This document shows positions 23,898-33,861 of a DNA stretch of 55,940 nucleotides, piece after piece (positions within the stretch are counted from its first letter, which is position 1; each line of letters opens with the position of its first letter). The DNA lies in contig JAAMPI010000177.1 of NCBI GenBank assembly GCA_013054445.1, positions 1 to 55,940 of the forward strand. The letters are read 5' to 3'. Under the pieces are notes generated by a model. The model saw only the letters and a list, made by a program, of their open reading frames with translations, was not told the DNA's origin and did not search any database. The position numbers were made by a program, and so were the translations under genes. Origin of the DNA: Cudoniella acicularis (Eukaryota; Ascomycota; Leotiomycetes; Helotiales; Helotiaceae).

Positions 23898-25495
23898 TTA
23901 TTCATCATAATCCTCATCCTCTTCTTCGCTGATGGGTTCCACGATCAAATTACCACTCTTCCCCACTTTCTCACCAATTGTCACCCCCTTTTCGGGTTCG
24001 TAGATTACTCGTGGAAGCGTTGTGACCAGTCTGAAGCTGAATTTGTGTTCATATCCCTCCGGCTTATCAGGAATCTTCTCACTATTCGCCGCCCCATCTT
24101 CAAGGAACTCGTAGCACTCAACAAAAGCGTATAGCTCCTCAATTGAGTCCTGTGCTCTGAATCGCCGCATTATTCGTGCAGCATGAGGCATCTTAAGCGC
24201 AATCCTCACTATATCTTTTGAATCTGCGCTCGGCTCAGGAGATATCTTCGAAGCTCGCCACTTTCGCCACGACTCCCTTTTCTCGGCCATCTCAACGGCA
24301 TATGCCTCTTCCTCCAATCTTTGCTTTTCAGCTGCCTCCGCGGCAGCTTCGGCTTCTCGTTTTTGCCGTGCTCGTTCTCTGTCTTGTGCTAAACTTCGCT
24401 CATAGGCAGAATCCTGCTCTCTTCGCAGATTTCTTTCGGCATTCTGGAATGCATTCGCTGATCGCGCTGTTTCCAGCTGCTCTGTTCGTGTTGTGTGTAC
24501 GCTTCGGAGCTTAGCTAGGTAGGTATTTGGTTCCATGGGCCCTGTGAGGCGTGCTACCACAGACATGGCCGTAGTACTGACCTCGGCGGTGTGACATATT
24601 AAAGCGGTGAAAGGAAATTTGTTGCATTTCAAAGCCGTAGAAACCTGGTATGCTTCGGAATCTCTGATATCGCCGATCCAAAGCCGAATCATATGGGTCG
24701 GGTCTCGGAGGAAGAGGTTCACTTCTGGGTTCATAAGAACATTCCGGCAGAAGGTGGAGGTGTCATCGTGTTCCGGAGAGATGAGAACCACCAAAAGAAA
24801 AGCGAAATCCCGCTTGGTGGCGTCGAGTGAGGCTGCGTATCCCATTCCACCCCAAGGAAGCTCGTTCTCCCCATATTCTTCTGCAAATTCACGCTGAACT
24901 CGTTGGGCTGAATCTGCAGGTGATAATTGCCGCCTGCCATTTGTGTCCACCCTCCTCAATGTCCCCGAAGCGCTATTTCGGCGGAAGAAGTTAGGAAGAA
25001 ACGGGAATAGGTATGCGAACAAGTTGAAGGGTAGGGAGAGGATCTTATATAGGACTTTGAAGGGCGCAAAGAGGATAGCTAGTATGAGAGATGGTTGCGG
25101 AATAGCTTGGTCAGCGGGTTGAGGAACGATTCGGGGAGCGGCATCAGGCCTCGACTGCTCCCTCAGCGCATTCGCACTCCCTCGAAGTAGACTTTGCTGC
25201 AGATTCTCTTGCCTGGCGGCTCGTGGAGGTGGTATTCGATTTTGCGCTGCAAGAGCTTCGGCAACCGGATCTGGTCCTTCTCCGTCAAAGAACTTGGTGA
25301 TTGCTATCTGTTCACTATCAGCGCTGCCAAGGGATGCGCCAGCTCTAGCTTTCCACCTACCTCAACATTCCATTGCGATCTTTGGAGTAAAGGTATGGCC
25401 TCTTGTATGTCCTGATCTGTGACTGATGTGTACTGCTGCAAAGCTGACTGTTGCGACTCAGACAGCTGGCTGATGTCGATTTCTGGTGTCGCCAT
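23898..25495 (-). CDS. ubx2: UBX-domain protein Ubx2/UBXD8-like, 514 aa
   Basis: Exon 1 is 25495-25361 and exon 2 is 25307-23898 (minus strand), with a 53-base GTAGGT...ACAG intron; 1545 bases in frame. Residues about 5-45 (ISQLSESQQSALQQYTSVTD...) form a UBA domain. A hydrophobic hairpin follows at about 100-145 (ILAILFAPFKVLYKILSLPF), then a thioredoxin-like UAS domain (LWIGDIRDSEAY, FPFTALI), a long charged coiled coil (about 320-390) and a C-terminal UBX domain (IVRIALKMPHAARIMRRF ... FRLVTTLPRVIY). This order is that of FAF2/UBXD8 and the fungal Ubx2 proteins, which sit in the ER membrane and recruit Cdc48/p97 for ER-associated degradation and lipid-droplet control. The usual FPR loop of UBX is LPR here. 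The protein ends in an acidic tail. Confidence 0.9.
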
Positions 25496-26261
25496 TGTTC
25501 AAAAGCTTCCCAGGTGTTCGCTTTGTAGACATGAGAGGGAGAAGCCTTGGATTTATAGGGGAATGGCGGTAACGACCGAAAGGGTGCTGTTCATAAGGAG
25601 GAGGTTTATGATTGAATGAGGGTGAATTTGTGCATTTTTCAAATTATATATGATCTGGCATAGAGAGGTCTTGGAGAGGTTCATGCCTTGAGCTCGGGCC
25701 ACTCGGAGTATCCTTTTTGCGGCGGCCGACCAGACTAAGCAGGCCAAAGGCTGAGAGGCGCGGTCCCGAGACAGGCCCCGCGTAATCCACTTCACATCCT
25801 CAATAAGACCGCGATTTTGACAACAACCGACGCACACGGTGACAATGGGATCATGACAGATTGGGTGTGCAAGAGGTAGCTAGGAGCATCTATCCTGCTA
25901 TCCATCGATGGGCAACTCCCCTGACGACGACATTTGAATCCTGGGAAATGTTTGCCAGAGTCAAGTAAGTGACCTTTCAAGCCTGGTCTCTTTGTCTGGC
26001 ATATTCCTGTTTCCCAAACATTACTCTCTTTCTGCGTTGGAAGCTATAGTCGGGTTGCACTTGCGAGCTCTGCTAACGAACTTCAGGCTTCGTAACGTGT
26101 CATTGGGGTGCGGAAGATAGTTGCAAGAAAGACAGATACGAGATGGCGACCGCAAGATTCAGCTCCCCCGAGCTGCGGAAGCCAGCAAGCTCCCCACGGC
26201 CCAAAGGCCGAGGTGTGTAAACGCCTGCAATTACGTTCTTGTGTGATGGGAAGAGGTGCTG
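25496..26261. other. Divergent promoter region of ubx2 and pan3
   Basis: 766 bases between divergently transcribed genes. Short minus-strand frames (25553-25980) have no recognisable features. A minus frame at 26100-26357 overlaps the first pan3 exon and is rejected. Confidence 0.4.
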
Positions 26262-28815
26262 ATGGAAAATACAGAAAATGCAAAGGAAACTCTGTGCCGG
26301 AACGTATTGATATATGGCCATTGCCGATATGAGGATCAGGGCTGTGCTTTCAATCATGATCCGAACAAGTCATTACAGACAGACTCGTAAGTGTGGCATT
26401 TTGTTAGCGCGCGTCGCCTGGTTCGCGAATTTGGATATCAGATTGGCGAATTCCCGCCAAATTGGCCTTTCGCAACGCAAACAGCAACCCACCGACAAGG
26501 TGACCACACACAAACATAATCGAAAATACAACCATGTCGAATAATGGACAAATCAGCTAAAAGAGCCAGCAAGGCTCAGAAGAGAGCCCCGCGCAACGCA
26601 AGTTGGAAGCGTCCAGCAGCAGACTTCCCCCGCCCCTCTCAAATCCCCCCATCCCACGAACCACCGCCCGCCAAGGCGCCATCTCTGGGCCCTCCGGCGA
26701 GGAAGCTTGCGGGATCTCAGAGTCAATCTAGAGCACCAAGCAGTAAAAACCAGACCGGAGATAGGGGCGGTATTCAGTCATTTGCTAATATTCGCAATAG
26801 TCTTAAAAAGACTCTAAACGTGGATTCTCCCTCTTTTACTCCCGCAACCCTCCCCGTCCCAAGCAAAACCTCCGCCATCTCTTCTCAAGCAGCCAATGCT
26901 GCCCCTTTTACTCCTCGTGGTCTCGCAAGTGGTAAGTGTCGAGTTCTTCGCACCAGGCATTACTAATTTGGTCAGGGACGGCCACTCCTAATTCCCAACT
27001 CGATTCCCAATCTGCCACCTTCAATCCGGCGCAGATCCGAGAATTTACTCCACAGAACTACGAGATATCCGACCCGGTACGTCAATTCCCCTGGAGCCCG
27101 AGTTTAAGATTGGGATTCGAGATTGGCAAAAACTGCATACTGACGCGCAGCAGGGTGTTTCGACAGATGGAGCAGGCTCAGAAGCCCATGTAACATACGA
27201 CCCCTTCCAAATGTCTAGCGTTGGCCAAACATTACCCACTGCTACTCAATATAATCCGTACATAGACGATAGCACCAGTATGGCCAGCAATGGCGCAGCA
27301 TATTATGGCGCGTCAACTGCGTTTATTCCTCCTAGTCAACCCGTAAGTCTAATTATCACGCTTGTAACATTCCACTGACAAAAATAGCTCCAATACCACC
27401 TTTACGCGCCCATTGGACCTCATAGAGAGGATCTTTTGGCTTATCAGCGCCACGCGCATGATTTCTTCATGCCCGATGCTTTGAGAGAAGACCTTCAAAA
27501 GAAGGCAGAGGCTACCTTTCAGGTCATGCCAAGTATGTCTTTGCGTTCGAATTATATTCGAACGATTAAGAGCTAACGCGTTCAGATTCGCAATTACCCA
27601 CCCTCGACTCCTACCATTCCCTTGTTGCGCTGGATACTAGCCACCGGAAGAGTGCTACAGTTTTCGGATATCCCAGTTGGGTCTACAAAGCAACTTCAAT
27701 CAAGAATGGCTTCATGTACAGTTTGCGACGACTTGAAGGTAAGAAGCATAATCCACTTTCCTCACACCCTCTGCTGACAATTCACAGGGTACCGTTTGAC
27801 AAATGAACGAGCTATTCGGTCGGTCAAAGACTGGAGACGAGTCAATTGTAGTGGCGTCGTTTCTGTTGTTGATGCATTCACAACTCGCGCTTTTGGTGAT
27901 AGCTCCTTGATCTTTGTTACGAATTATCATCCTCTCTCTAAAACTTTAGTTGAGCACCACTTTACGAATACAAACCGATTTGGTAATCGTGTCGCCCAAA
28001 CGGTTCCGGAACCAGTTCTTTGGAGTTACATCGTTCAACTTGCCTCGGCCGTCAAATCTGTTCATTCCGCCAACCTGGCAGTTCGTTGCATGGACCCGAG
28101 CAAAGTCATCCTTACAGATAAAGGCCGCATTCGTCTCAATGCATGCTCCGTGCTCGATGTTGTTCAATTCGACGCTCAGCGTCCTTTGGCAGAGCTTCAG
28201 CAGGAAGATTTCATTCATTTCGGCAAGCTCATACTTTCTATTGCGGTCAACAACCTCGCCGTTATGACATCTCTCAACCTAATGGGCTTCGTTGAGCAAC
28301 TAGCTCGGAATTACACGGCCGAGTTCCGAGATACCATTGTCTGGCTTCTTACCCCCGCTCAACCACCAGCAATCAAGAATGTCGCGGAGCTACTAAGTGG
28401 CATTTCAAGTCATGTCATTGATGCGTTTGACAGCAGCTTACACGCCAGCGATACCTTGTACTCTGAACTTTCTCGTGAGGTGGAGAATGGCCGTCTTGCT
28501 CGACTGCTAATGAAGCTTGGTACAATTAATGAAAGACCTGAGCATGATGGAGACCCCAACTGGAGCGAAATTGGGGAGCGATATGTCTTGAAATTATTCA
28601 GAGACTACGTTTTCCACCAGGTCAACGCAGAGGGACGGCCTGTCATGGACATGGGACACATGATCAGCTGCCTCAACAAGTTGGACGCTGGAAGCCAAGA
28701 GAAGATCATGTTGACTAGCAGAGATGAGCAGAACGTATTTGTTGTTACATATAATGAGGTGAAGAAGCAGGTGAACGCAGCTTGGGCAGACCTGCAAAAG
28801 CCAAGTCGCCGCTAA
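26262..28815 (+). CDS. pan3: PAN3, regulatory subunit of the Pan2-Pan3 deadenylase, 703 aa
   Basis: Seven exons: 26262-26386, 26564-26931, 26976-27076, 27151-27342, 27388-27532, 27586-27738 and 27788-28815, joined in frame (2112 bases). Exon 1 encodes a CCCH zinc finger (C12, C21, C28, H32: LCRNVLIYGHC...GCAFNH) that binds poly(A). Exon 2 contains NVDSPSFTPATLP, a PAM2-like motif for Pab1 binding. Then comes the pseudokinase domain (HLYAPIGPHREDLLAYQ, FGYPSWVYKATS, LRRLEGYRLTNERAI, AFGDSSLIFVTNYHPLSKTL), which lacks the usual catalytic residues and serves as an ATP-binding scaffold, and a C-terminal knob that holds Pan2. It acts in cytoplasmic mRNA poly(A) shortening. Intron 1 is 177 bases, longer than the others (44-74), and its acceptor (AAAG at 26563) is the least certain junction; an alternative CCAG a few bases on is also in frame. 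Confidence 0.93.
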
Positions 28816-29304
28816 GGTTACATTATGTTGTTACGAGTCTTGTGAAATACACGAATCAGCGGAGGAAAAATGGGTGGATAATTGCAGTGCTTTTCGTCGT
28901 TAGATCATGCGACACGAATGAAGATGGACGGAGCTCCCAGAAGCTTTGAATTAGAGTTGATGAACTGGCTTGGATGGAACTGCTTCCGAGAGATCCACGT
29001 AGAAGAAATGAAAAACACTCAGAAATTATCAATGTGGTTTTTTGGGTGAAGATCCAGTGTTTGTAGGTGAATCGCTACTGTCATCGAGTCCTTTTCTCGG
29101 AGGGTTTCGTTTCTAGTCCTTTCCCACGATCATCATTCGTATGATATCATTGATCCAGCATGGGATCGCTCCAGTAAACTCCAGGAGACTTGGTACTTTT
29201 TTTCCAGATCTCCCTTTCAGACTGAAATTGTCATTTTATGCATTGCGCACATGTCTTCAAGATTTGTCACCGCGCCCTTAACCTATGCCAGAGCTGGTAG
29301 TAGA
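28816..29304. other. Convergent 3' region of pan3 and lsm7
   Basis: 489 bases between two stop codons facing each other. No open frame of note. It should contain both polyadenylation regions. Confidence 0.5.
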
Positions 29305-29913
29305 CTATTCTTCCTGCTGCACAAATGGATTCGCAATCTCTTCGCTGCCGTCCACAGGACTGACCAGTACTAACAATGTCCCACGCGCAACAACCAGTCC
29401 TAAAGGCCGTGTAGATGTGTTTCCTTCGTCGTCGCGGAGGGTCTCGGATACGTCGTCGAGGACAAGATTCATGAGTGCGTCATAGCCTTTGAGAGTTCCT
29501 GTTACTGTTTTCCAGTGGGTTAGCATCTTGATTCTTGCTTGGAATTGGATTCGGAGAGAATGAAAAGAAGACGGGCTAGGAGCTGTTCCGTGTATGGAGA
29601 CAGAGGAAGGGGGGGCAATACCTTCTCGTCCACCAGTGAACTTCACCGTGATCTGCTTGTCCATATACTTTCCCAAGTCGAGGATGTTTTCTTTCTTTGG
29701 GCGTTCGCCGCTACCATGTCCTCCGCCACGTCCTTCGCCATGTCCACCTATGTAGTACCGATATTAGCATTTTCCATAAATGTTTGAGGTTGCTGTATTT
29801 GGTCCTGGTGGGATGGCGGGGAAACAGCACGAACCTCGACCTCCTCGTCCTCCACCTCTATGTTCACCTCTCCCGCCTCCACGGCCTCCGCGTTGATGGC
29901 CTCGTTCGGACAT
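29305..29913 (-). CDS. lsm7: LSM7, U6/P-body Sm-like protein with RG-rich N-terminus, 134 aa
   Basis: Minus-strand exons 29913-29835, 29747-29622 and 29504-29305, with introns of 87 and 117 bases; 405 bases in frame. The first 45 residues are Arg/Gly-rich (GGRGGGRGEHRGGGRGGRG), as in other filamentous fungi but unlike human LSM7. The Sm fold follows: ILDLGKYMDKQITVKFTGGRE (Sm1) and LGLVVARGTLLVLVSPVDG (Sm2), with YDALMNLVLDDVSE between. LSM7 is part of the Lsm2-8 ring on U6 snRNA in the nucleus and the Lsm1-7 ring that drives decapping in the cytoplasm. An in-frame ATG at 30006 would add 31 residues; MSERG is the usual start. Confidence 0.93.
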
Positions 29914-30478
29914 CGGTGCGCATTTGTTTGCTTCTGCGTGTTGTGCTTGAGGAGGGTGAGGCTGAAAATCGACCTCTATCAAATCAACCTTAAGCTCCAC
30001 CACCAAATTCCACTCGCGCCGCTAAACCGTATTGAGACTATTCCGAGCGGGAAAATTGGTGGAGGAATCACGTGCCGGGCTGGGACAAATAGCCGAGGAA
30101 GAGCGCGGCGGAAGCTTCTTCTCCGCCCGGTCAACCTGATTTCCCTCTCCCGTCCATCTCTCAATTCCTCACTCTTACTTACGCGTCACATATAACGGAT
30201 CACGACGCCACGGTTTGCGATTGCGCCCACGGAGAGGGCTGATTGAAGGGAGGAGCTCGAGTCTCATTGTGACGGGCGCGGATCGTGATTGGGAGCTTTC
30301 GACACACGGCGAATGGGAGGGGCGAGCAAGGTCAGCGGAGAGAGGGTCCCCGCTCCGGGCTATTTGATTCAGAACAGAAACCTCGACTGACATACATCAC
30401 CAGATCACCCTGAGCTCGTTGTTGGTGGAAATCCTCCCCTCTCATTTTCTATTTTTGAAAGAGTAGAAAGAGAGGAAT
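29914..30478. promoter_or_regulatory. Bidirectional promoter, lsm7 and zinc-cluster gene
   Basis: 565 bases between two divergent start codons. GC-rich near lsm7 and with a CACATATAACGG stretch near 30185. The arrangement implies shared control; no specific operator was recognised. Confidence 0.45.
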
Positions 30479-32050
30479 ATGGAGTCTCCTAACCTTCATG
30501 ATGCGGCCGGATTGAAGCGCAAGCGGAGTCCTGGCATTGCTGAGGAGAGACCGTCCCCAGGGACAGTTCACCCGGGTACGAGCATGACGCAGATTAATTA
30601 CCTGGTGAAGGCGAGAAGTGAGAGGTTGGGCTTGATTCAAGGAGATACGGAGACTTTTGGGGAGGTTCTGGGAATGATTGATGATTATGAAGGTATGCGT
30701 GTTCATTTATGAGTTGATTTTCCTCTGTAAGATTTGGTCTGTCTGAATTTCAATTATTTCATTATTTTTGAGTTCATGCTTTAAAATGAAGAGATAGCTG
30801 ATGAAGGAACCCAGGTGTCTTGCAACGTCATGAGAGTTTGGCTGCCAATCTTGGTGCGAAACTTGTTGGTCCGTTGCTACTTAAGTCATTTGAAAAGTTA
30901 TTTGATGGACCCATCAAAGTCAATCAATCATCCTTCGGTTTGGAGCAGTCGCCAGTGACTTGGCTTGATATCGTTACCTTTGCTCGAACCAACCCTTCGG
31001 AGTTCAATCTCAGCGAGTCCGCGCCTGGTGTGAAGTCCTGTCGTTTCTGGATCAAAGGAGGCCAAGCTGAGATTTCCGAGGATGATTTCAGATTGATCAT
31101 GTCAGGTGGCCCTGAGCGAATGATCCCGACCCAGCCCATTCCAGAGGATGAGTCTGCCGAACTTGGAACTTTGAATATCCTGGAAGCTCGTCTTGCATTG
31201 CTCATCAAGAAAGCGGATGCAGTTGCGAGCAAAGCAAGACAGCTCAATTACCATCTCAAAGGACGAAAGACTGCAGTTTTGAGCAGAAAAGCCGCCGAAC
31301 AACCACCTGCGATGATGGCTGAGACTGCAGCAGATCCCCCGTATGTTCTCACCTCAGCCATTCTCAGCTGTCAGTGCCACAAGATCAGCAAATCCAAACG
31401 GGGAAATCGCAAGTATGCAGCAGCAACTACTCGAGCAATTTATGGCCAACGAGAGCAAGCGACAGTCAATTCCGCCTCAGCCTCGGACAAAAGTTGTTCG
31501 AGGGACTTCAGAATCTGCTGGAAGTCATCACACTTTTAACGGAGCTCAAGAACCAGATGCTCGACGAATGTCGTATCCTCACACTTTGTCTGAAGGCGGA
31601 ACAGAAGGCCAATATCGGGTCAGAATGGCTGCGAAGATCGAGAAACTTGCTCGAGGTGATACTATCTATCCTCCTTGCGATAGATGCCGACGTTTAAAAT
31701 TCGATTGTGCCAAACATCTTACAGCCTGCTCTGCCTGTACGAAGAAGCATGCAAAATGTTCTTGGAAGGATATTAAAGAGGGAGAACTTGACTACATGCC
31801 TCCAATGTCGAATCAGCAATTGAACACGGAGAATGGTTATGGAGATTCTGCCATGGATGGCAATGTGGACCCTGGACTGAGAACCCTTCCGGGAATGTCT
31901 AGCGGATCTACAATGCCGCAATCCGATAATCGTGTGAGTCCGCAGATCATGGATCATTCAAATGCGGACAGACGATCAGACAACCTATCCAGCGACCACG
32001 CAACTCTCACCCAAATTGCTTCTGCTGCAGCAGCAGCAGGAGGTCGATAG
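30479..32050 (+). CDS. Fungal regulator with C-terminal Zn2Cys6 cluster, about 471 aa
   Basis: Exons 30479-30692, 30815-31340 and about 31375-32050. Intron 1 is 122 bases (GTATGC...CCCAG). The second must be 34 or 43 bases (GTATGT...GTCAG at 31374, or ...CAAG at 31383), because the frame changes there while both sides are clearly coding. The N-terminal half (YLVKARSERLGLIQGDTETF..., GVLQRHESLAANLGAKLVGP) is a conserved helical region found in a fungal family of unknown mechanism. Near the C-terminus lies CDRCRRLKFDCAKHLTACSACTKKHAKCSW, a C-x2-C-x6-C-x6-C-x2-C-x6-C zinc cluster of the Gal4 type, preceded by IYPP and a helix. The C-terminal placement is unlike most Gal4-type factors, where the cluster is N-terminal. 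Likely a nuclear DNA-binding regulator; targets unknown. Confidence 0.8.
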
Positions 32051-32806
32051 CAATGACTGGGGTATTCCTTCAAGGCTGAGATGTTGTATGATTTTTAAGA
32101 TAAGCCGGTGGTGGGGTTGGTTTTGTGCTATATGGAATATCCCCGGTCTGAACGAGATGGTAACGTTTTATGAATGTGTGGTATTTTTGTACATGCTCGA
32201 ATTGCAGGACGATTGGCTCCTAGCACATACCCTTCATCATACCCAGGAACCCCGCAATTAGGAAGAATGCTTTTTGATTGGAAGATCGATGGTTCCTTGG
32301 ATCTTTGCGATATTTGGTCAATCGCCAAATATCCAAAGTTTGTATTTATATCAGCCTGTATTAGTCGCCTTGCCCCTGTAGACATCCGATGTCAGCCGAA
32401 AATCAGATGCGGAATCAGATGCAGATTTGCAATTCACTCCAACGAATGTTAATTTTGACGTCGGTCGACTTGGGGAGACGATGGGTGAATAAGTAAGTGT
32501 CCTTCCTTTTAGTCTGTGGCTGTGCAAACAATTATTTTCGCATCTTGAACCTCGTCGTTCAAGATACAATTTCAAAACCAAGCAAGTTGCGCACTTCCAA
32601 ACCATCCCTTCCCTGCGAAAATTTGGGTTGCGGATCAAGTGGTTTCTGTCTATAGGGTCCCCCTTTCCAGCAAGAACGTTATCATAGGAGTTCACTTTGA
32701 TCTTTCAAAAAACCCTTTTCGGAAATCGAGTTCGAGTTCACCTTCATCTCTCAAAAACGCCTTTTCGAAAGTCGAAATCGATCTCTACTTTAACGCCATA
32801 GCGAAG
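32051..32806. other. Spacer upstream of the small secreted protein gene
   Basis: About 750 bases with no confident gene. Short frames on both strands (for example 32351-32695 minus) have no family features. Confidence 0.4.
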
Positions 32807-33208
32807 ATGAAGTGGATCATCATACTGTTATTGACAGCTGCAAGCGTCACATTGCAAGCCCCTATTGAAGGACATACTTCGACGTATCCAAGCTCCGCCA
32901 CTCGCTCATCAATTCAAACGACCCTCCCGACTGCCGACAGCACACAGATTTACGCAAAGACTAATGTCTCTGACTGCGCAGTTGAAGGCTCCCCTGGTGT
33001 AAACTCAACATCAAAATTCTTTGGGCCGCAAAATGTATCCGATGTCCTGGGATGCCAAAAGCAATGTTTCTATGCTGGTGGCTGTGTTATGTACTCCGTA
33101 ACCAACCCTTTCCTTTGTTCCTTTCCCCCAATATCTTGTTCTGAGTGGTTGGGAGGAAGTTTCATCCTCCCGGCTCCTCCCGGCTCTCTCCTCCTCGAAG
33201 AAACATAA
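32807..33208 (+). CDS. Small secreted cysteine-containing protein, 133 aa (effector-like candidate)
   Basis: An upstream in-frame extension to 32639 exists, but the ATG at 32807 begins a good signal peptide (MKWIIILLLTAASVTLQA, cleavage likely after residue 18) preceded by GCGAAG. The mature protein is Ser/Thr-rich at first. It then has six cysteines, with a block DVLGCQKQCFYAGGCVMYSV...LCSF whose C-x3-C-x5-C spacing recalls a PAN/Apple-type fold. The last 30 residues are proline-rich. No intron was needed. Role unknown: secreted wall, adhesion or host-facing proteins of this kind are common in plant-associated ascomycetes, but that is only inference. The extreme C-terminus overlaps another coding-like frame (33145-33354), so the true stop could differ if an intron is present. 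Confidence 0.55.
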   Translation: MKWIIILLLTAASVTLQAPIEGHTSTYPSSATRSSIQTTLPTADSTQIYAKTNVSDCAVEGSPGVNSTSKFFGPQNVSDVLGCQKQCFYAGGCVMYSVTNPFLCSFPPISCSEWLGGSFILPAPPGSLLLEET

Positions 33209-33354
33209 TGCTAATTAACGTGGCGTATGCGCCGTTGACTGTTCATTGGGGGTTGGAAAAGGGGTTGGTGGGTGAGATGTGGGTTGGGATACTGGGGAGT
33301 GTGGCTGGTGTTGCAGGGTTGAGGGAGGTTTGGAGGGTTACTGGTTCTTCGTGA
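33160..33354 (+). pseudogene. Orphan C-terminal exon resembling a Pex11-like peroxisomal protein
   Basis: The frame ending at 33354 reads ...IMLINVAYAPLTVHWGLEKG and WVGILGSVAGVAGLREVWR before TGA. This resembles, from memory, the last transmembrane segment of fungal Pex11-family peroxisome proliferation proteins. No upstream exon of such a gene was found within the preceding 1 kb. It may be a gene remnant, or the true 3' exon of a mis-modelled neighbour. Family assignment is weak. Confidence 0.3.
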
Positions 33355-33861
33355 TGAGGGTGAGGATGGGATGTGGAGAAGGAGAATGTGTAAGATCAGA
33401 AGAAAAAAACAAAAAATAGAAAGAAGTTCAGCACGCAGTCAGCAAGCATAGATACCTAGCATAGACTGAAACGAGAGATCGCAAATACGCGAATGGAAAA
33501 ATTGTCATTCCCGTTTTAACCGCTTACAATGAAGCCCACTGAAACCAGTTGTTCCCGCCCCCTCTCTCCTAACCTCCTACACCGTGCACAACGAACTACA
33601 ATACTTTTAAGTTGAAAAATAGCAGAGTGGTGCAGTCCCAAGAGTAGGCAGGTCGCATAGCCACATTCGGAGTCGCCTGATTGGTGCTATAGCCGAAGCG
33701 AAGGGGCGAAGCATCTGGCCAACAACTGATAAGAACCTTATTTTTGCCTTATAAAGTGTTTATTTTATACCTCTTCTAAACCCAGTATACGATTCGCTCA
33801 CATCGTCTTTTTGTCCCTCACTCTTCTCAAGTTCTCAACCGTGACTGGCAATGTTGCCAGT
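33355..33861. other. Spacer upstream of HET gene 1
   Basis: About 500 bases, AT-moderate, with TATAAAG near 33750 that could serve as the TATA box of the HET gene about 110 bases downstream. No gene seen. Confidence 0.45.

Noticed and set aside
29539..30195. Plus-strand frames over lsm7
   Set aside because: Antisense shadows of the RG-rich and Sm coding exons.
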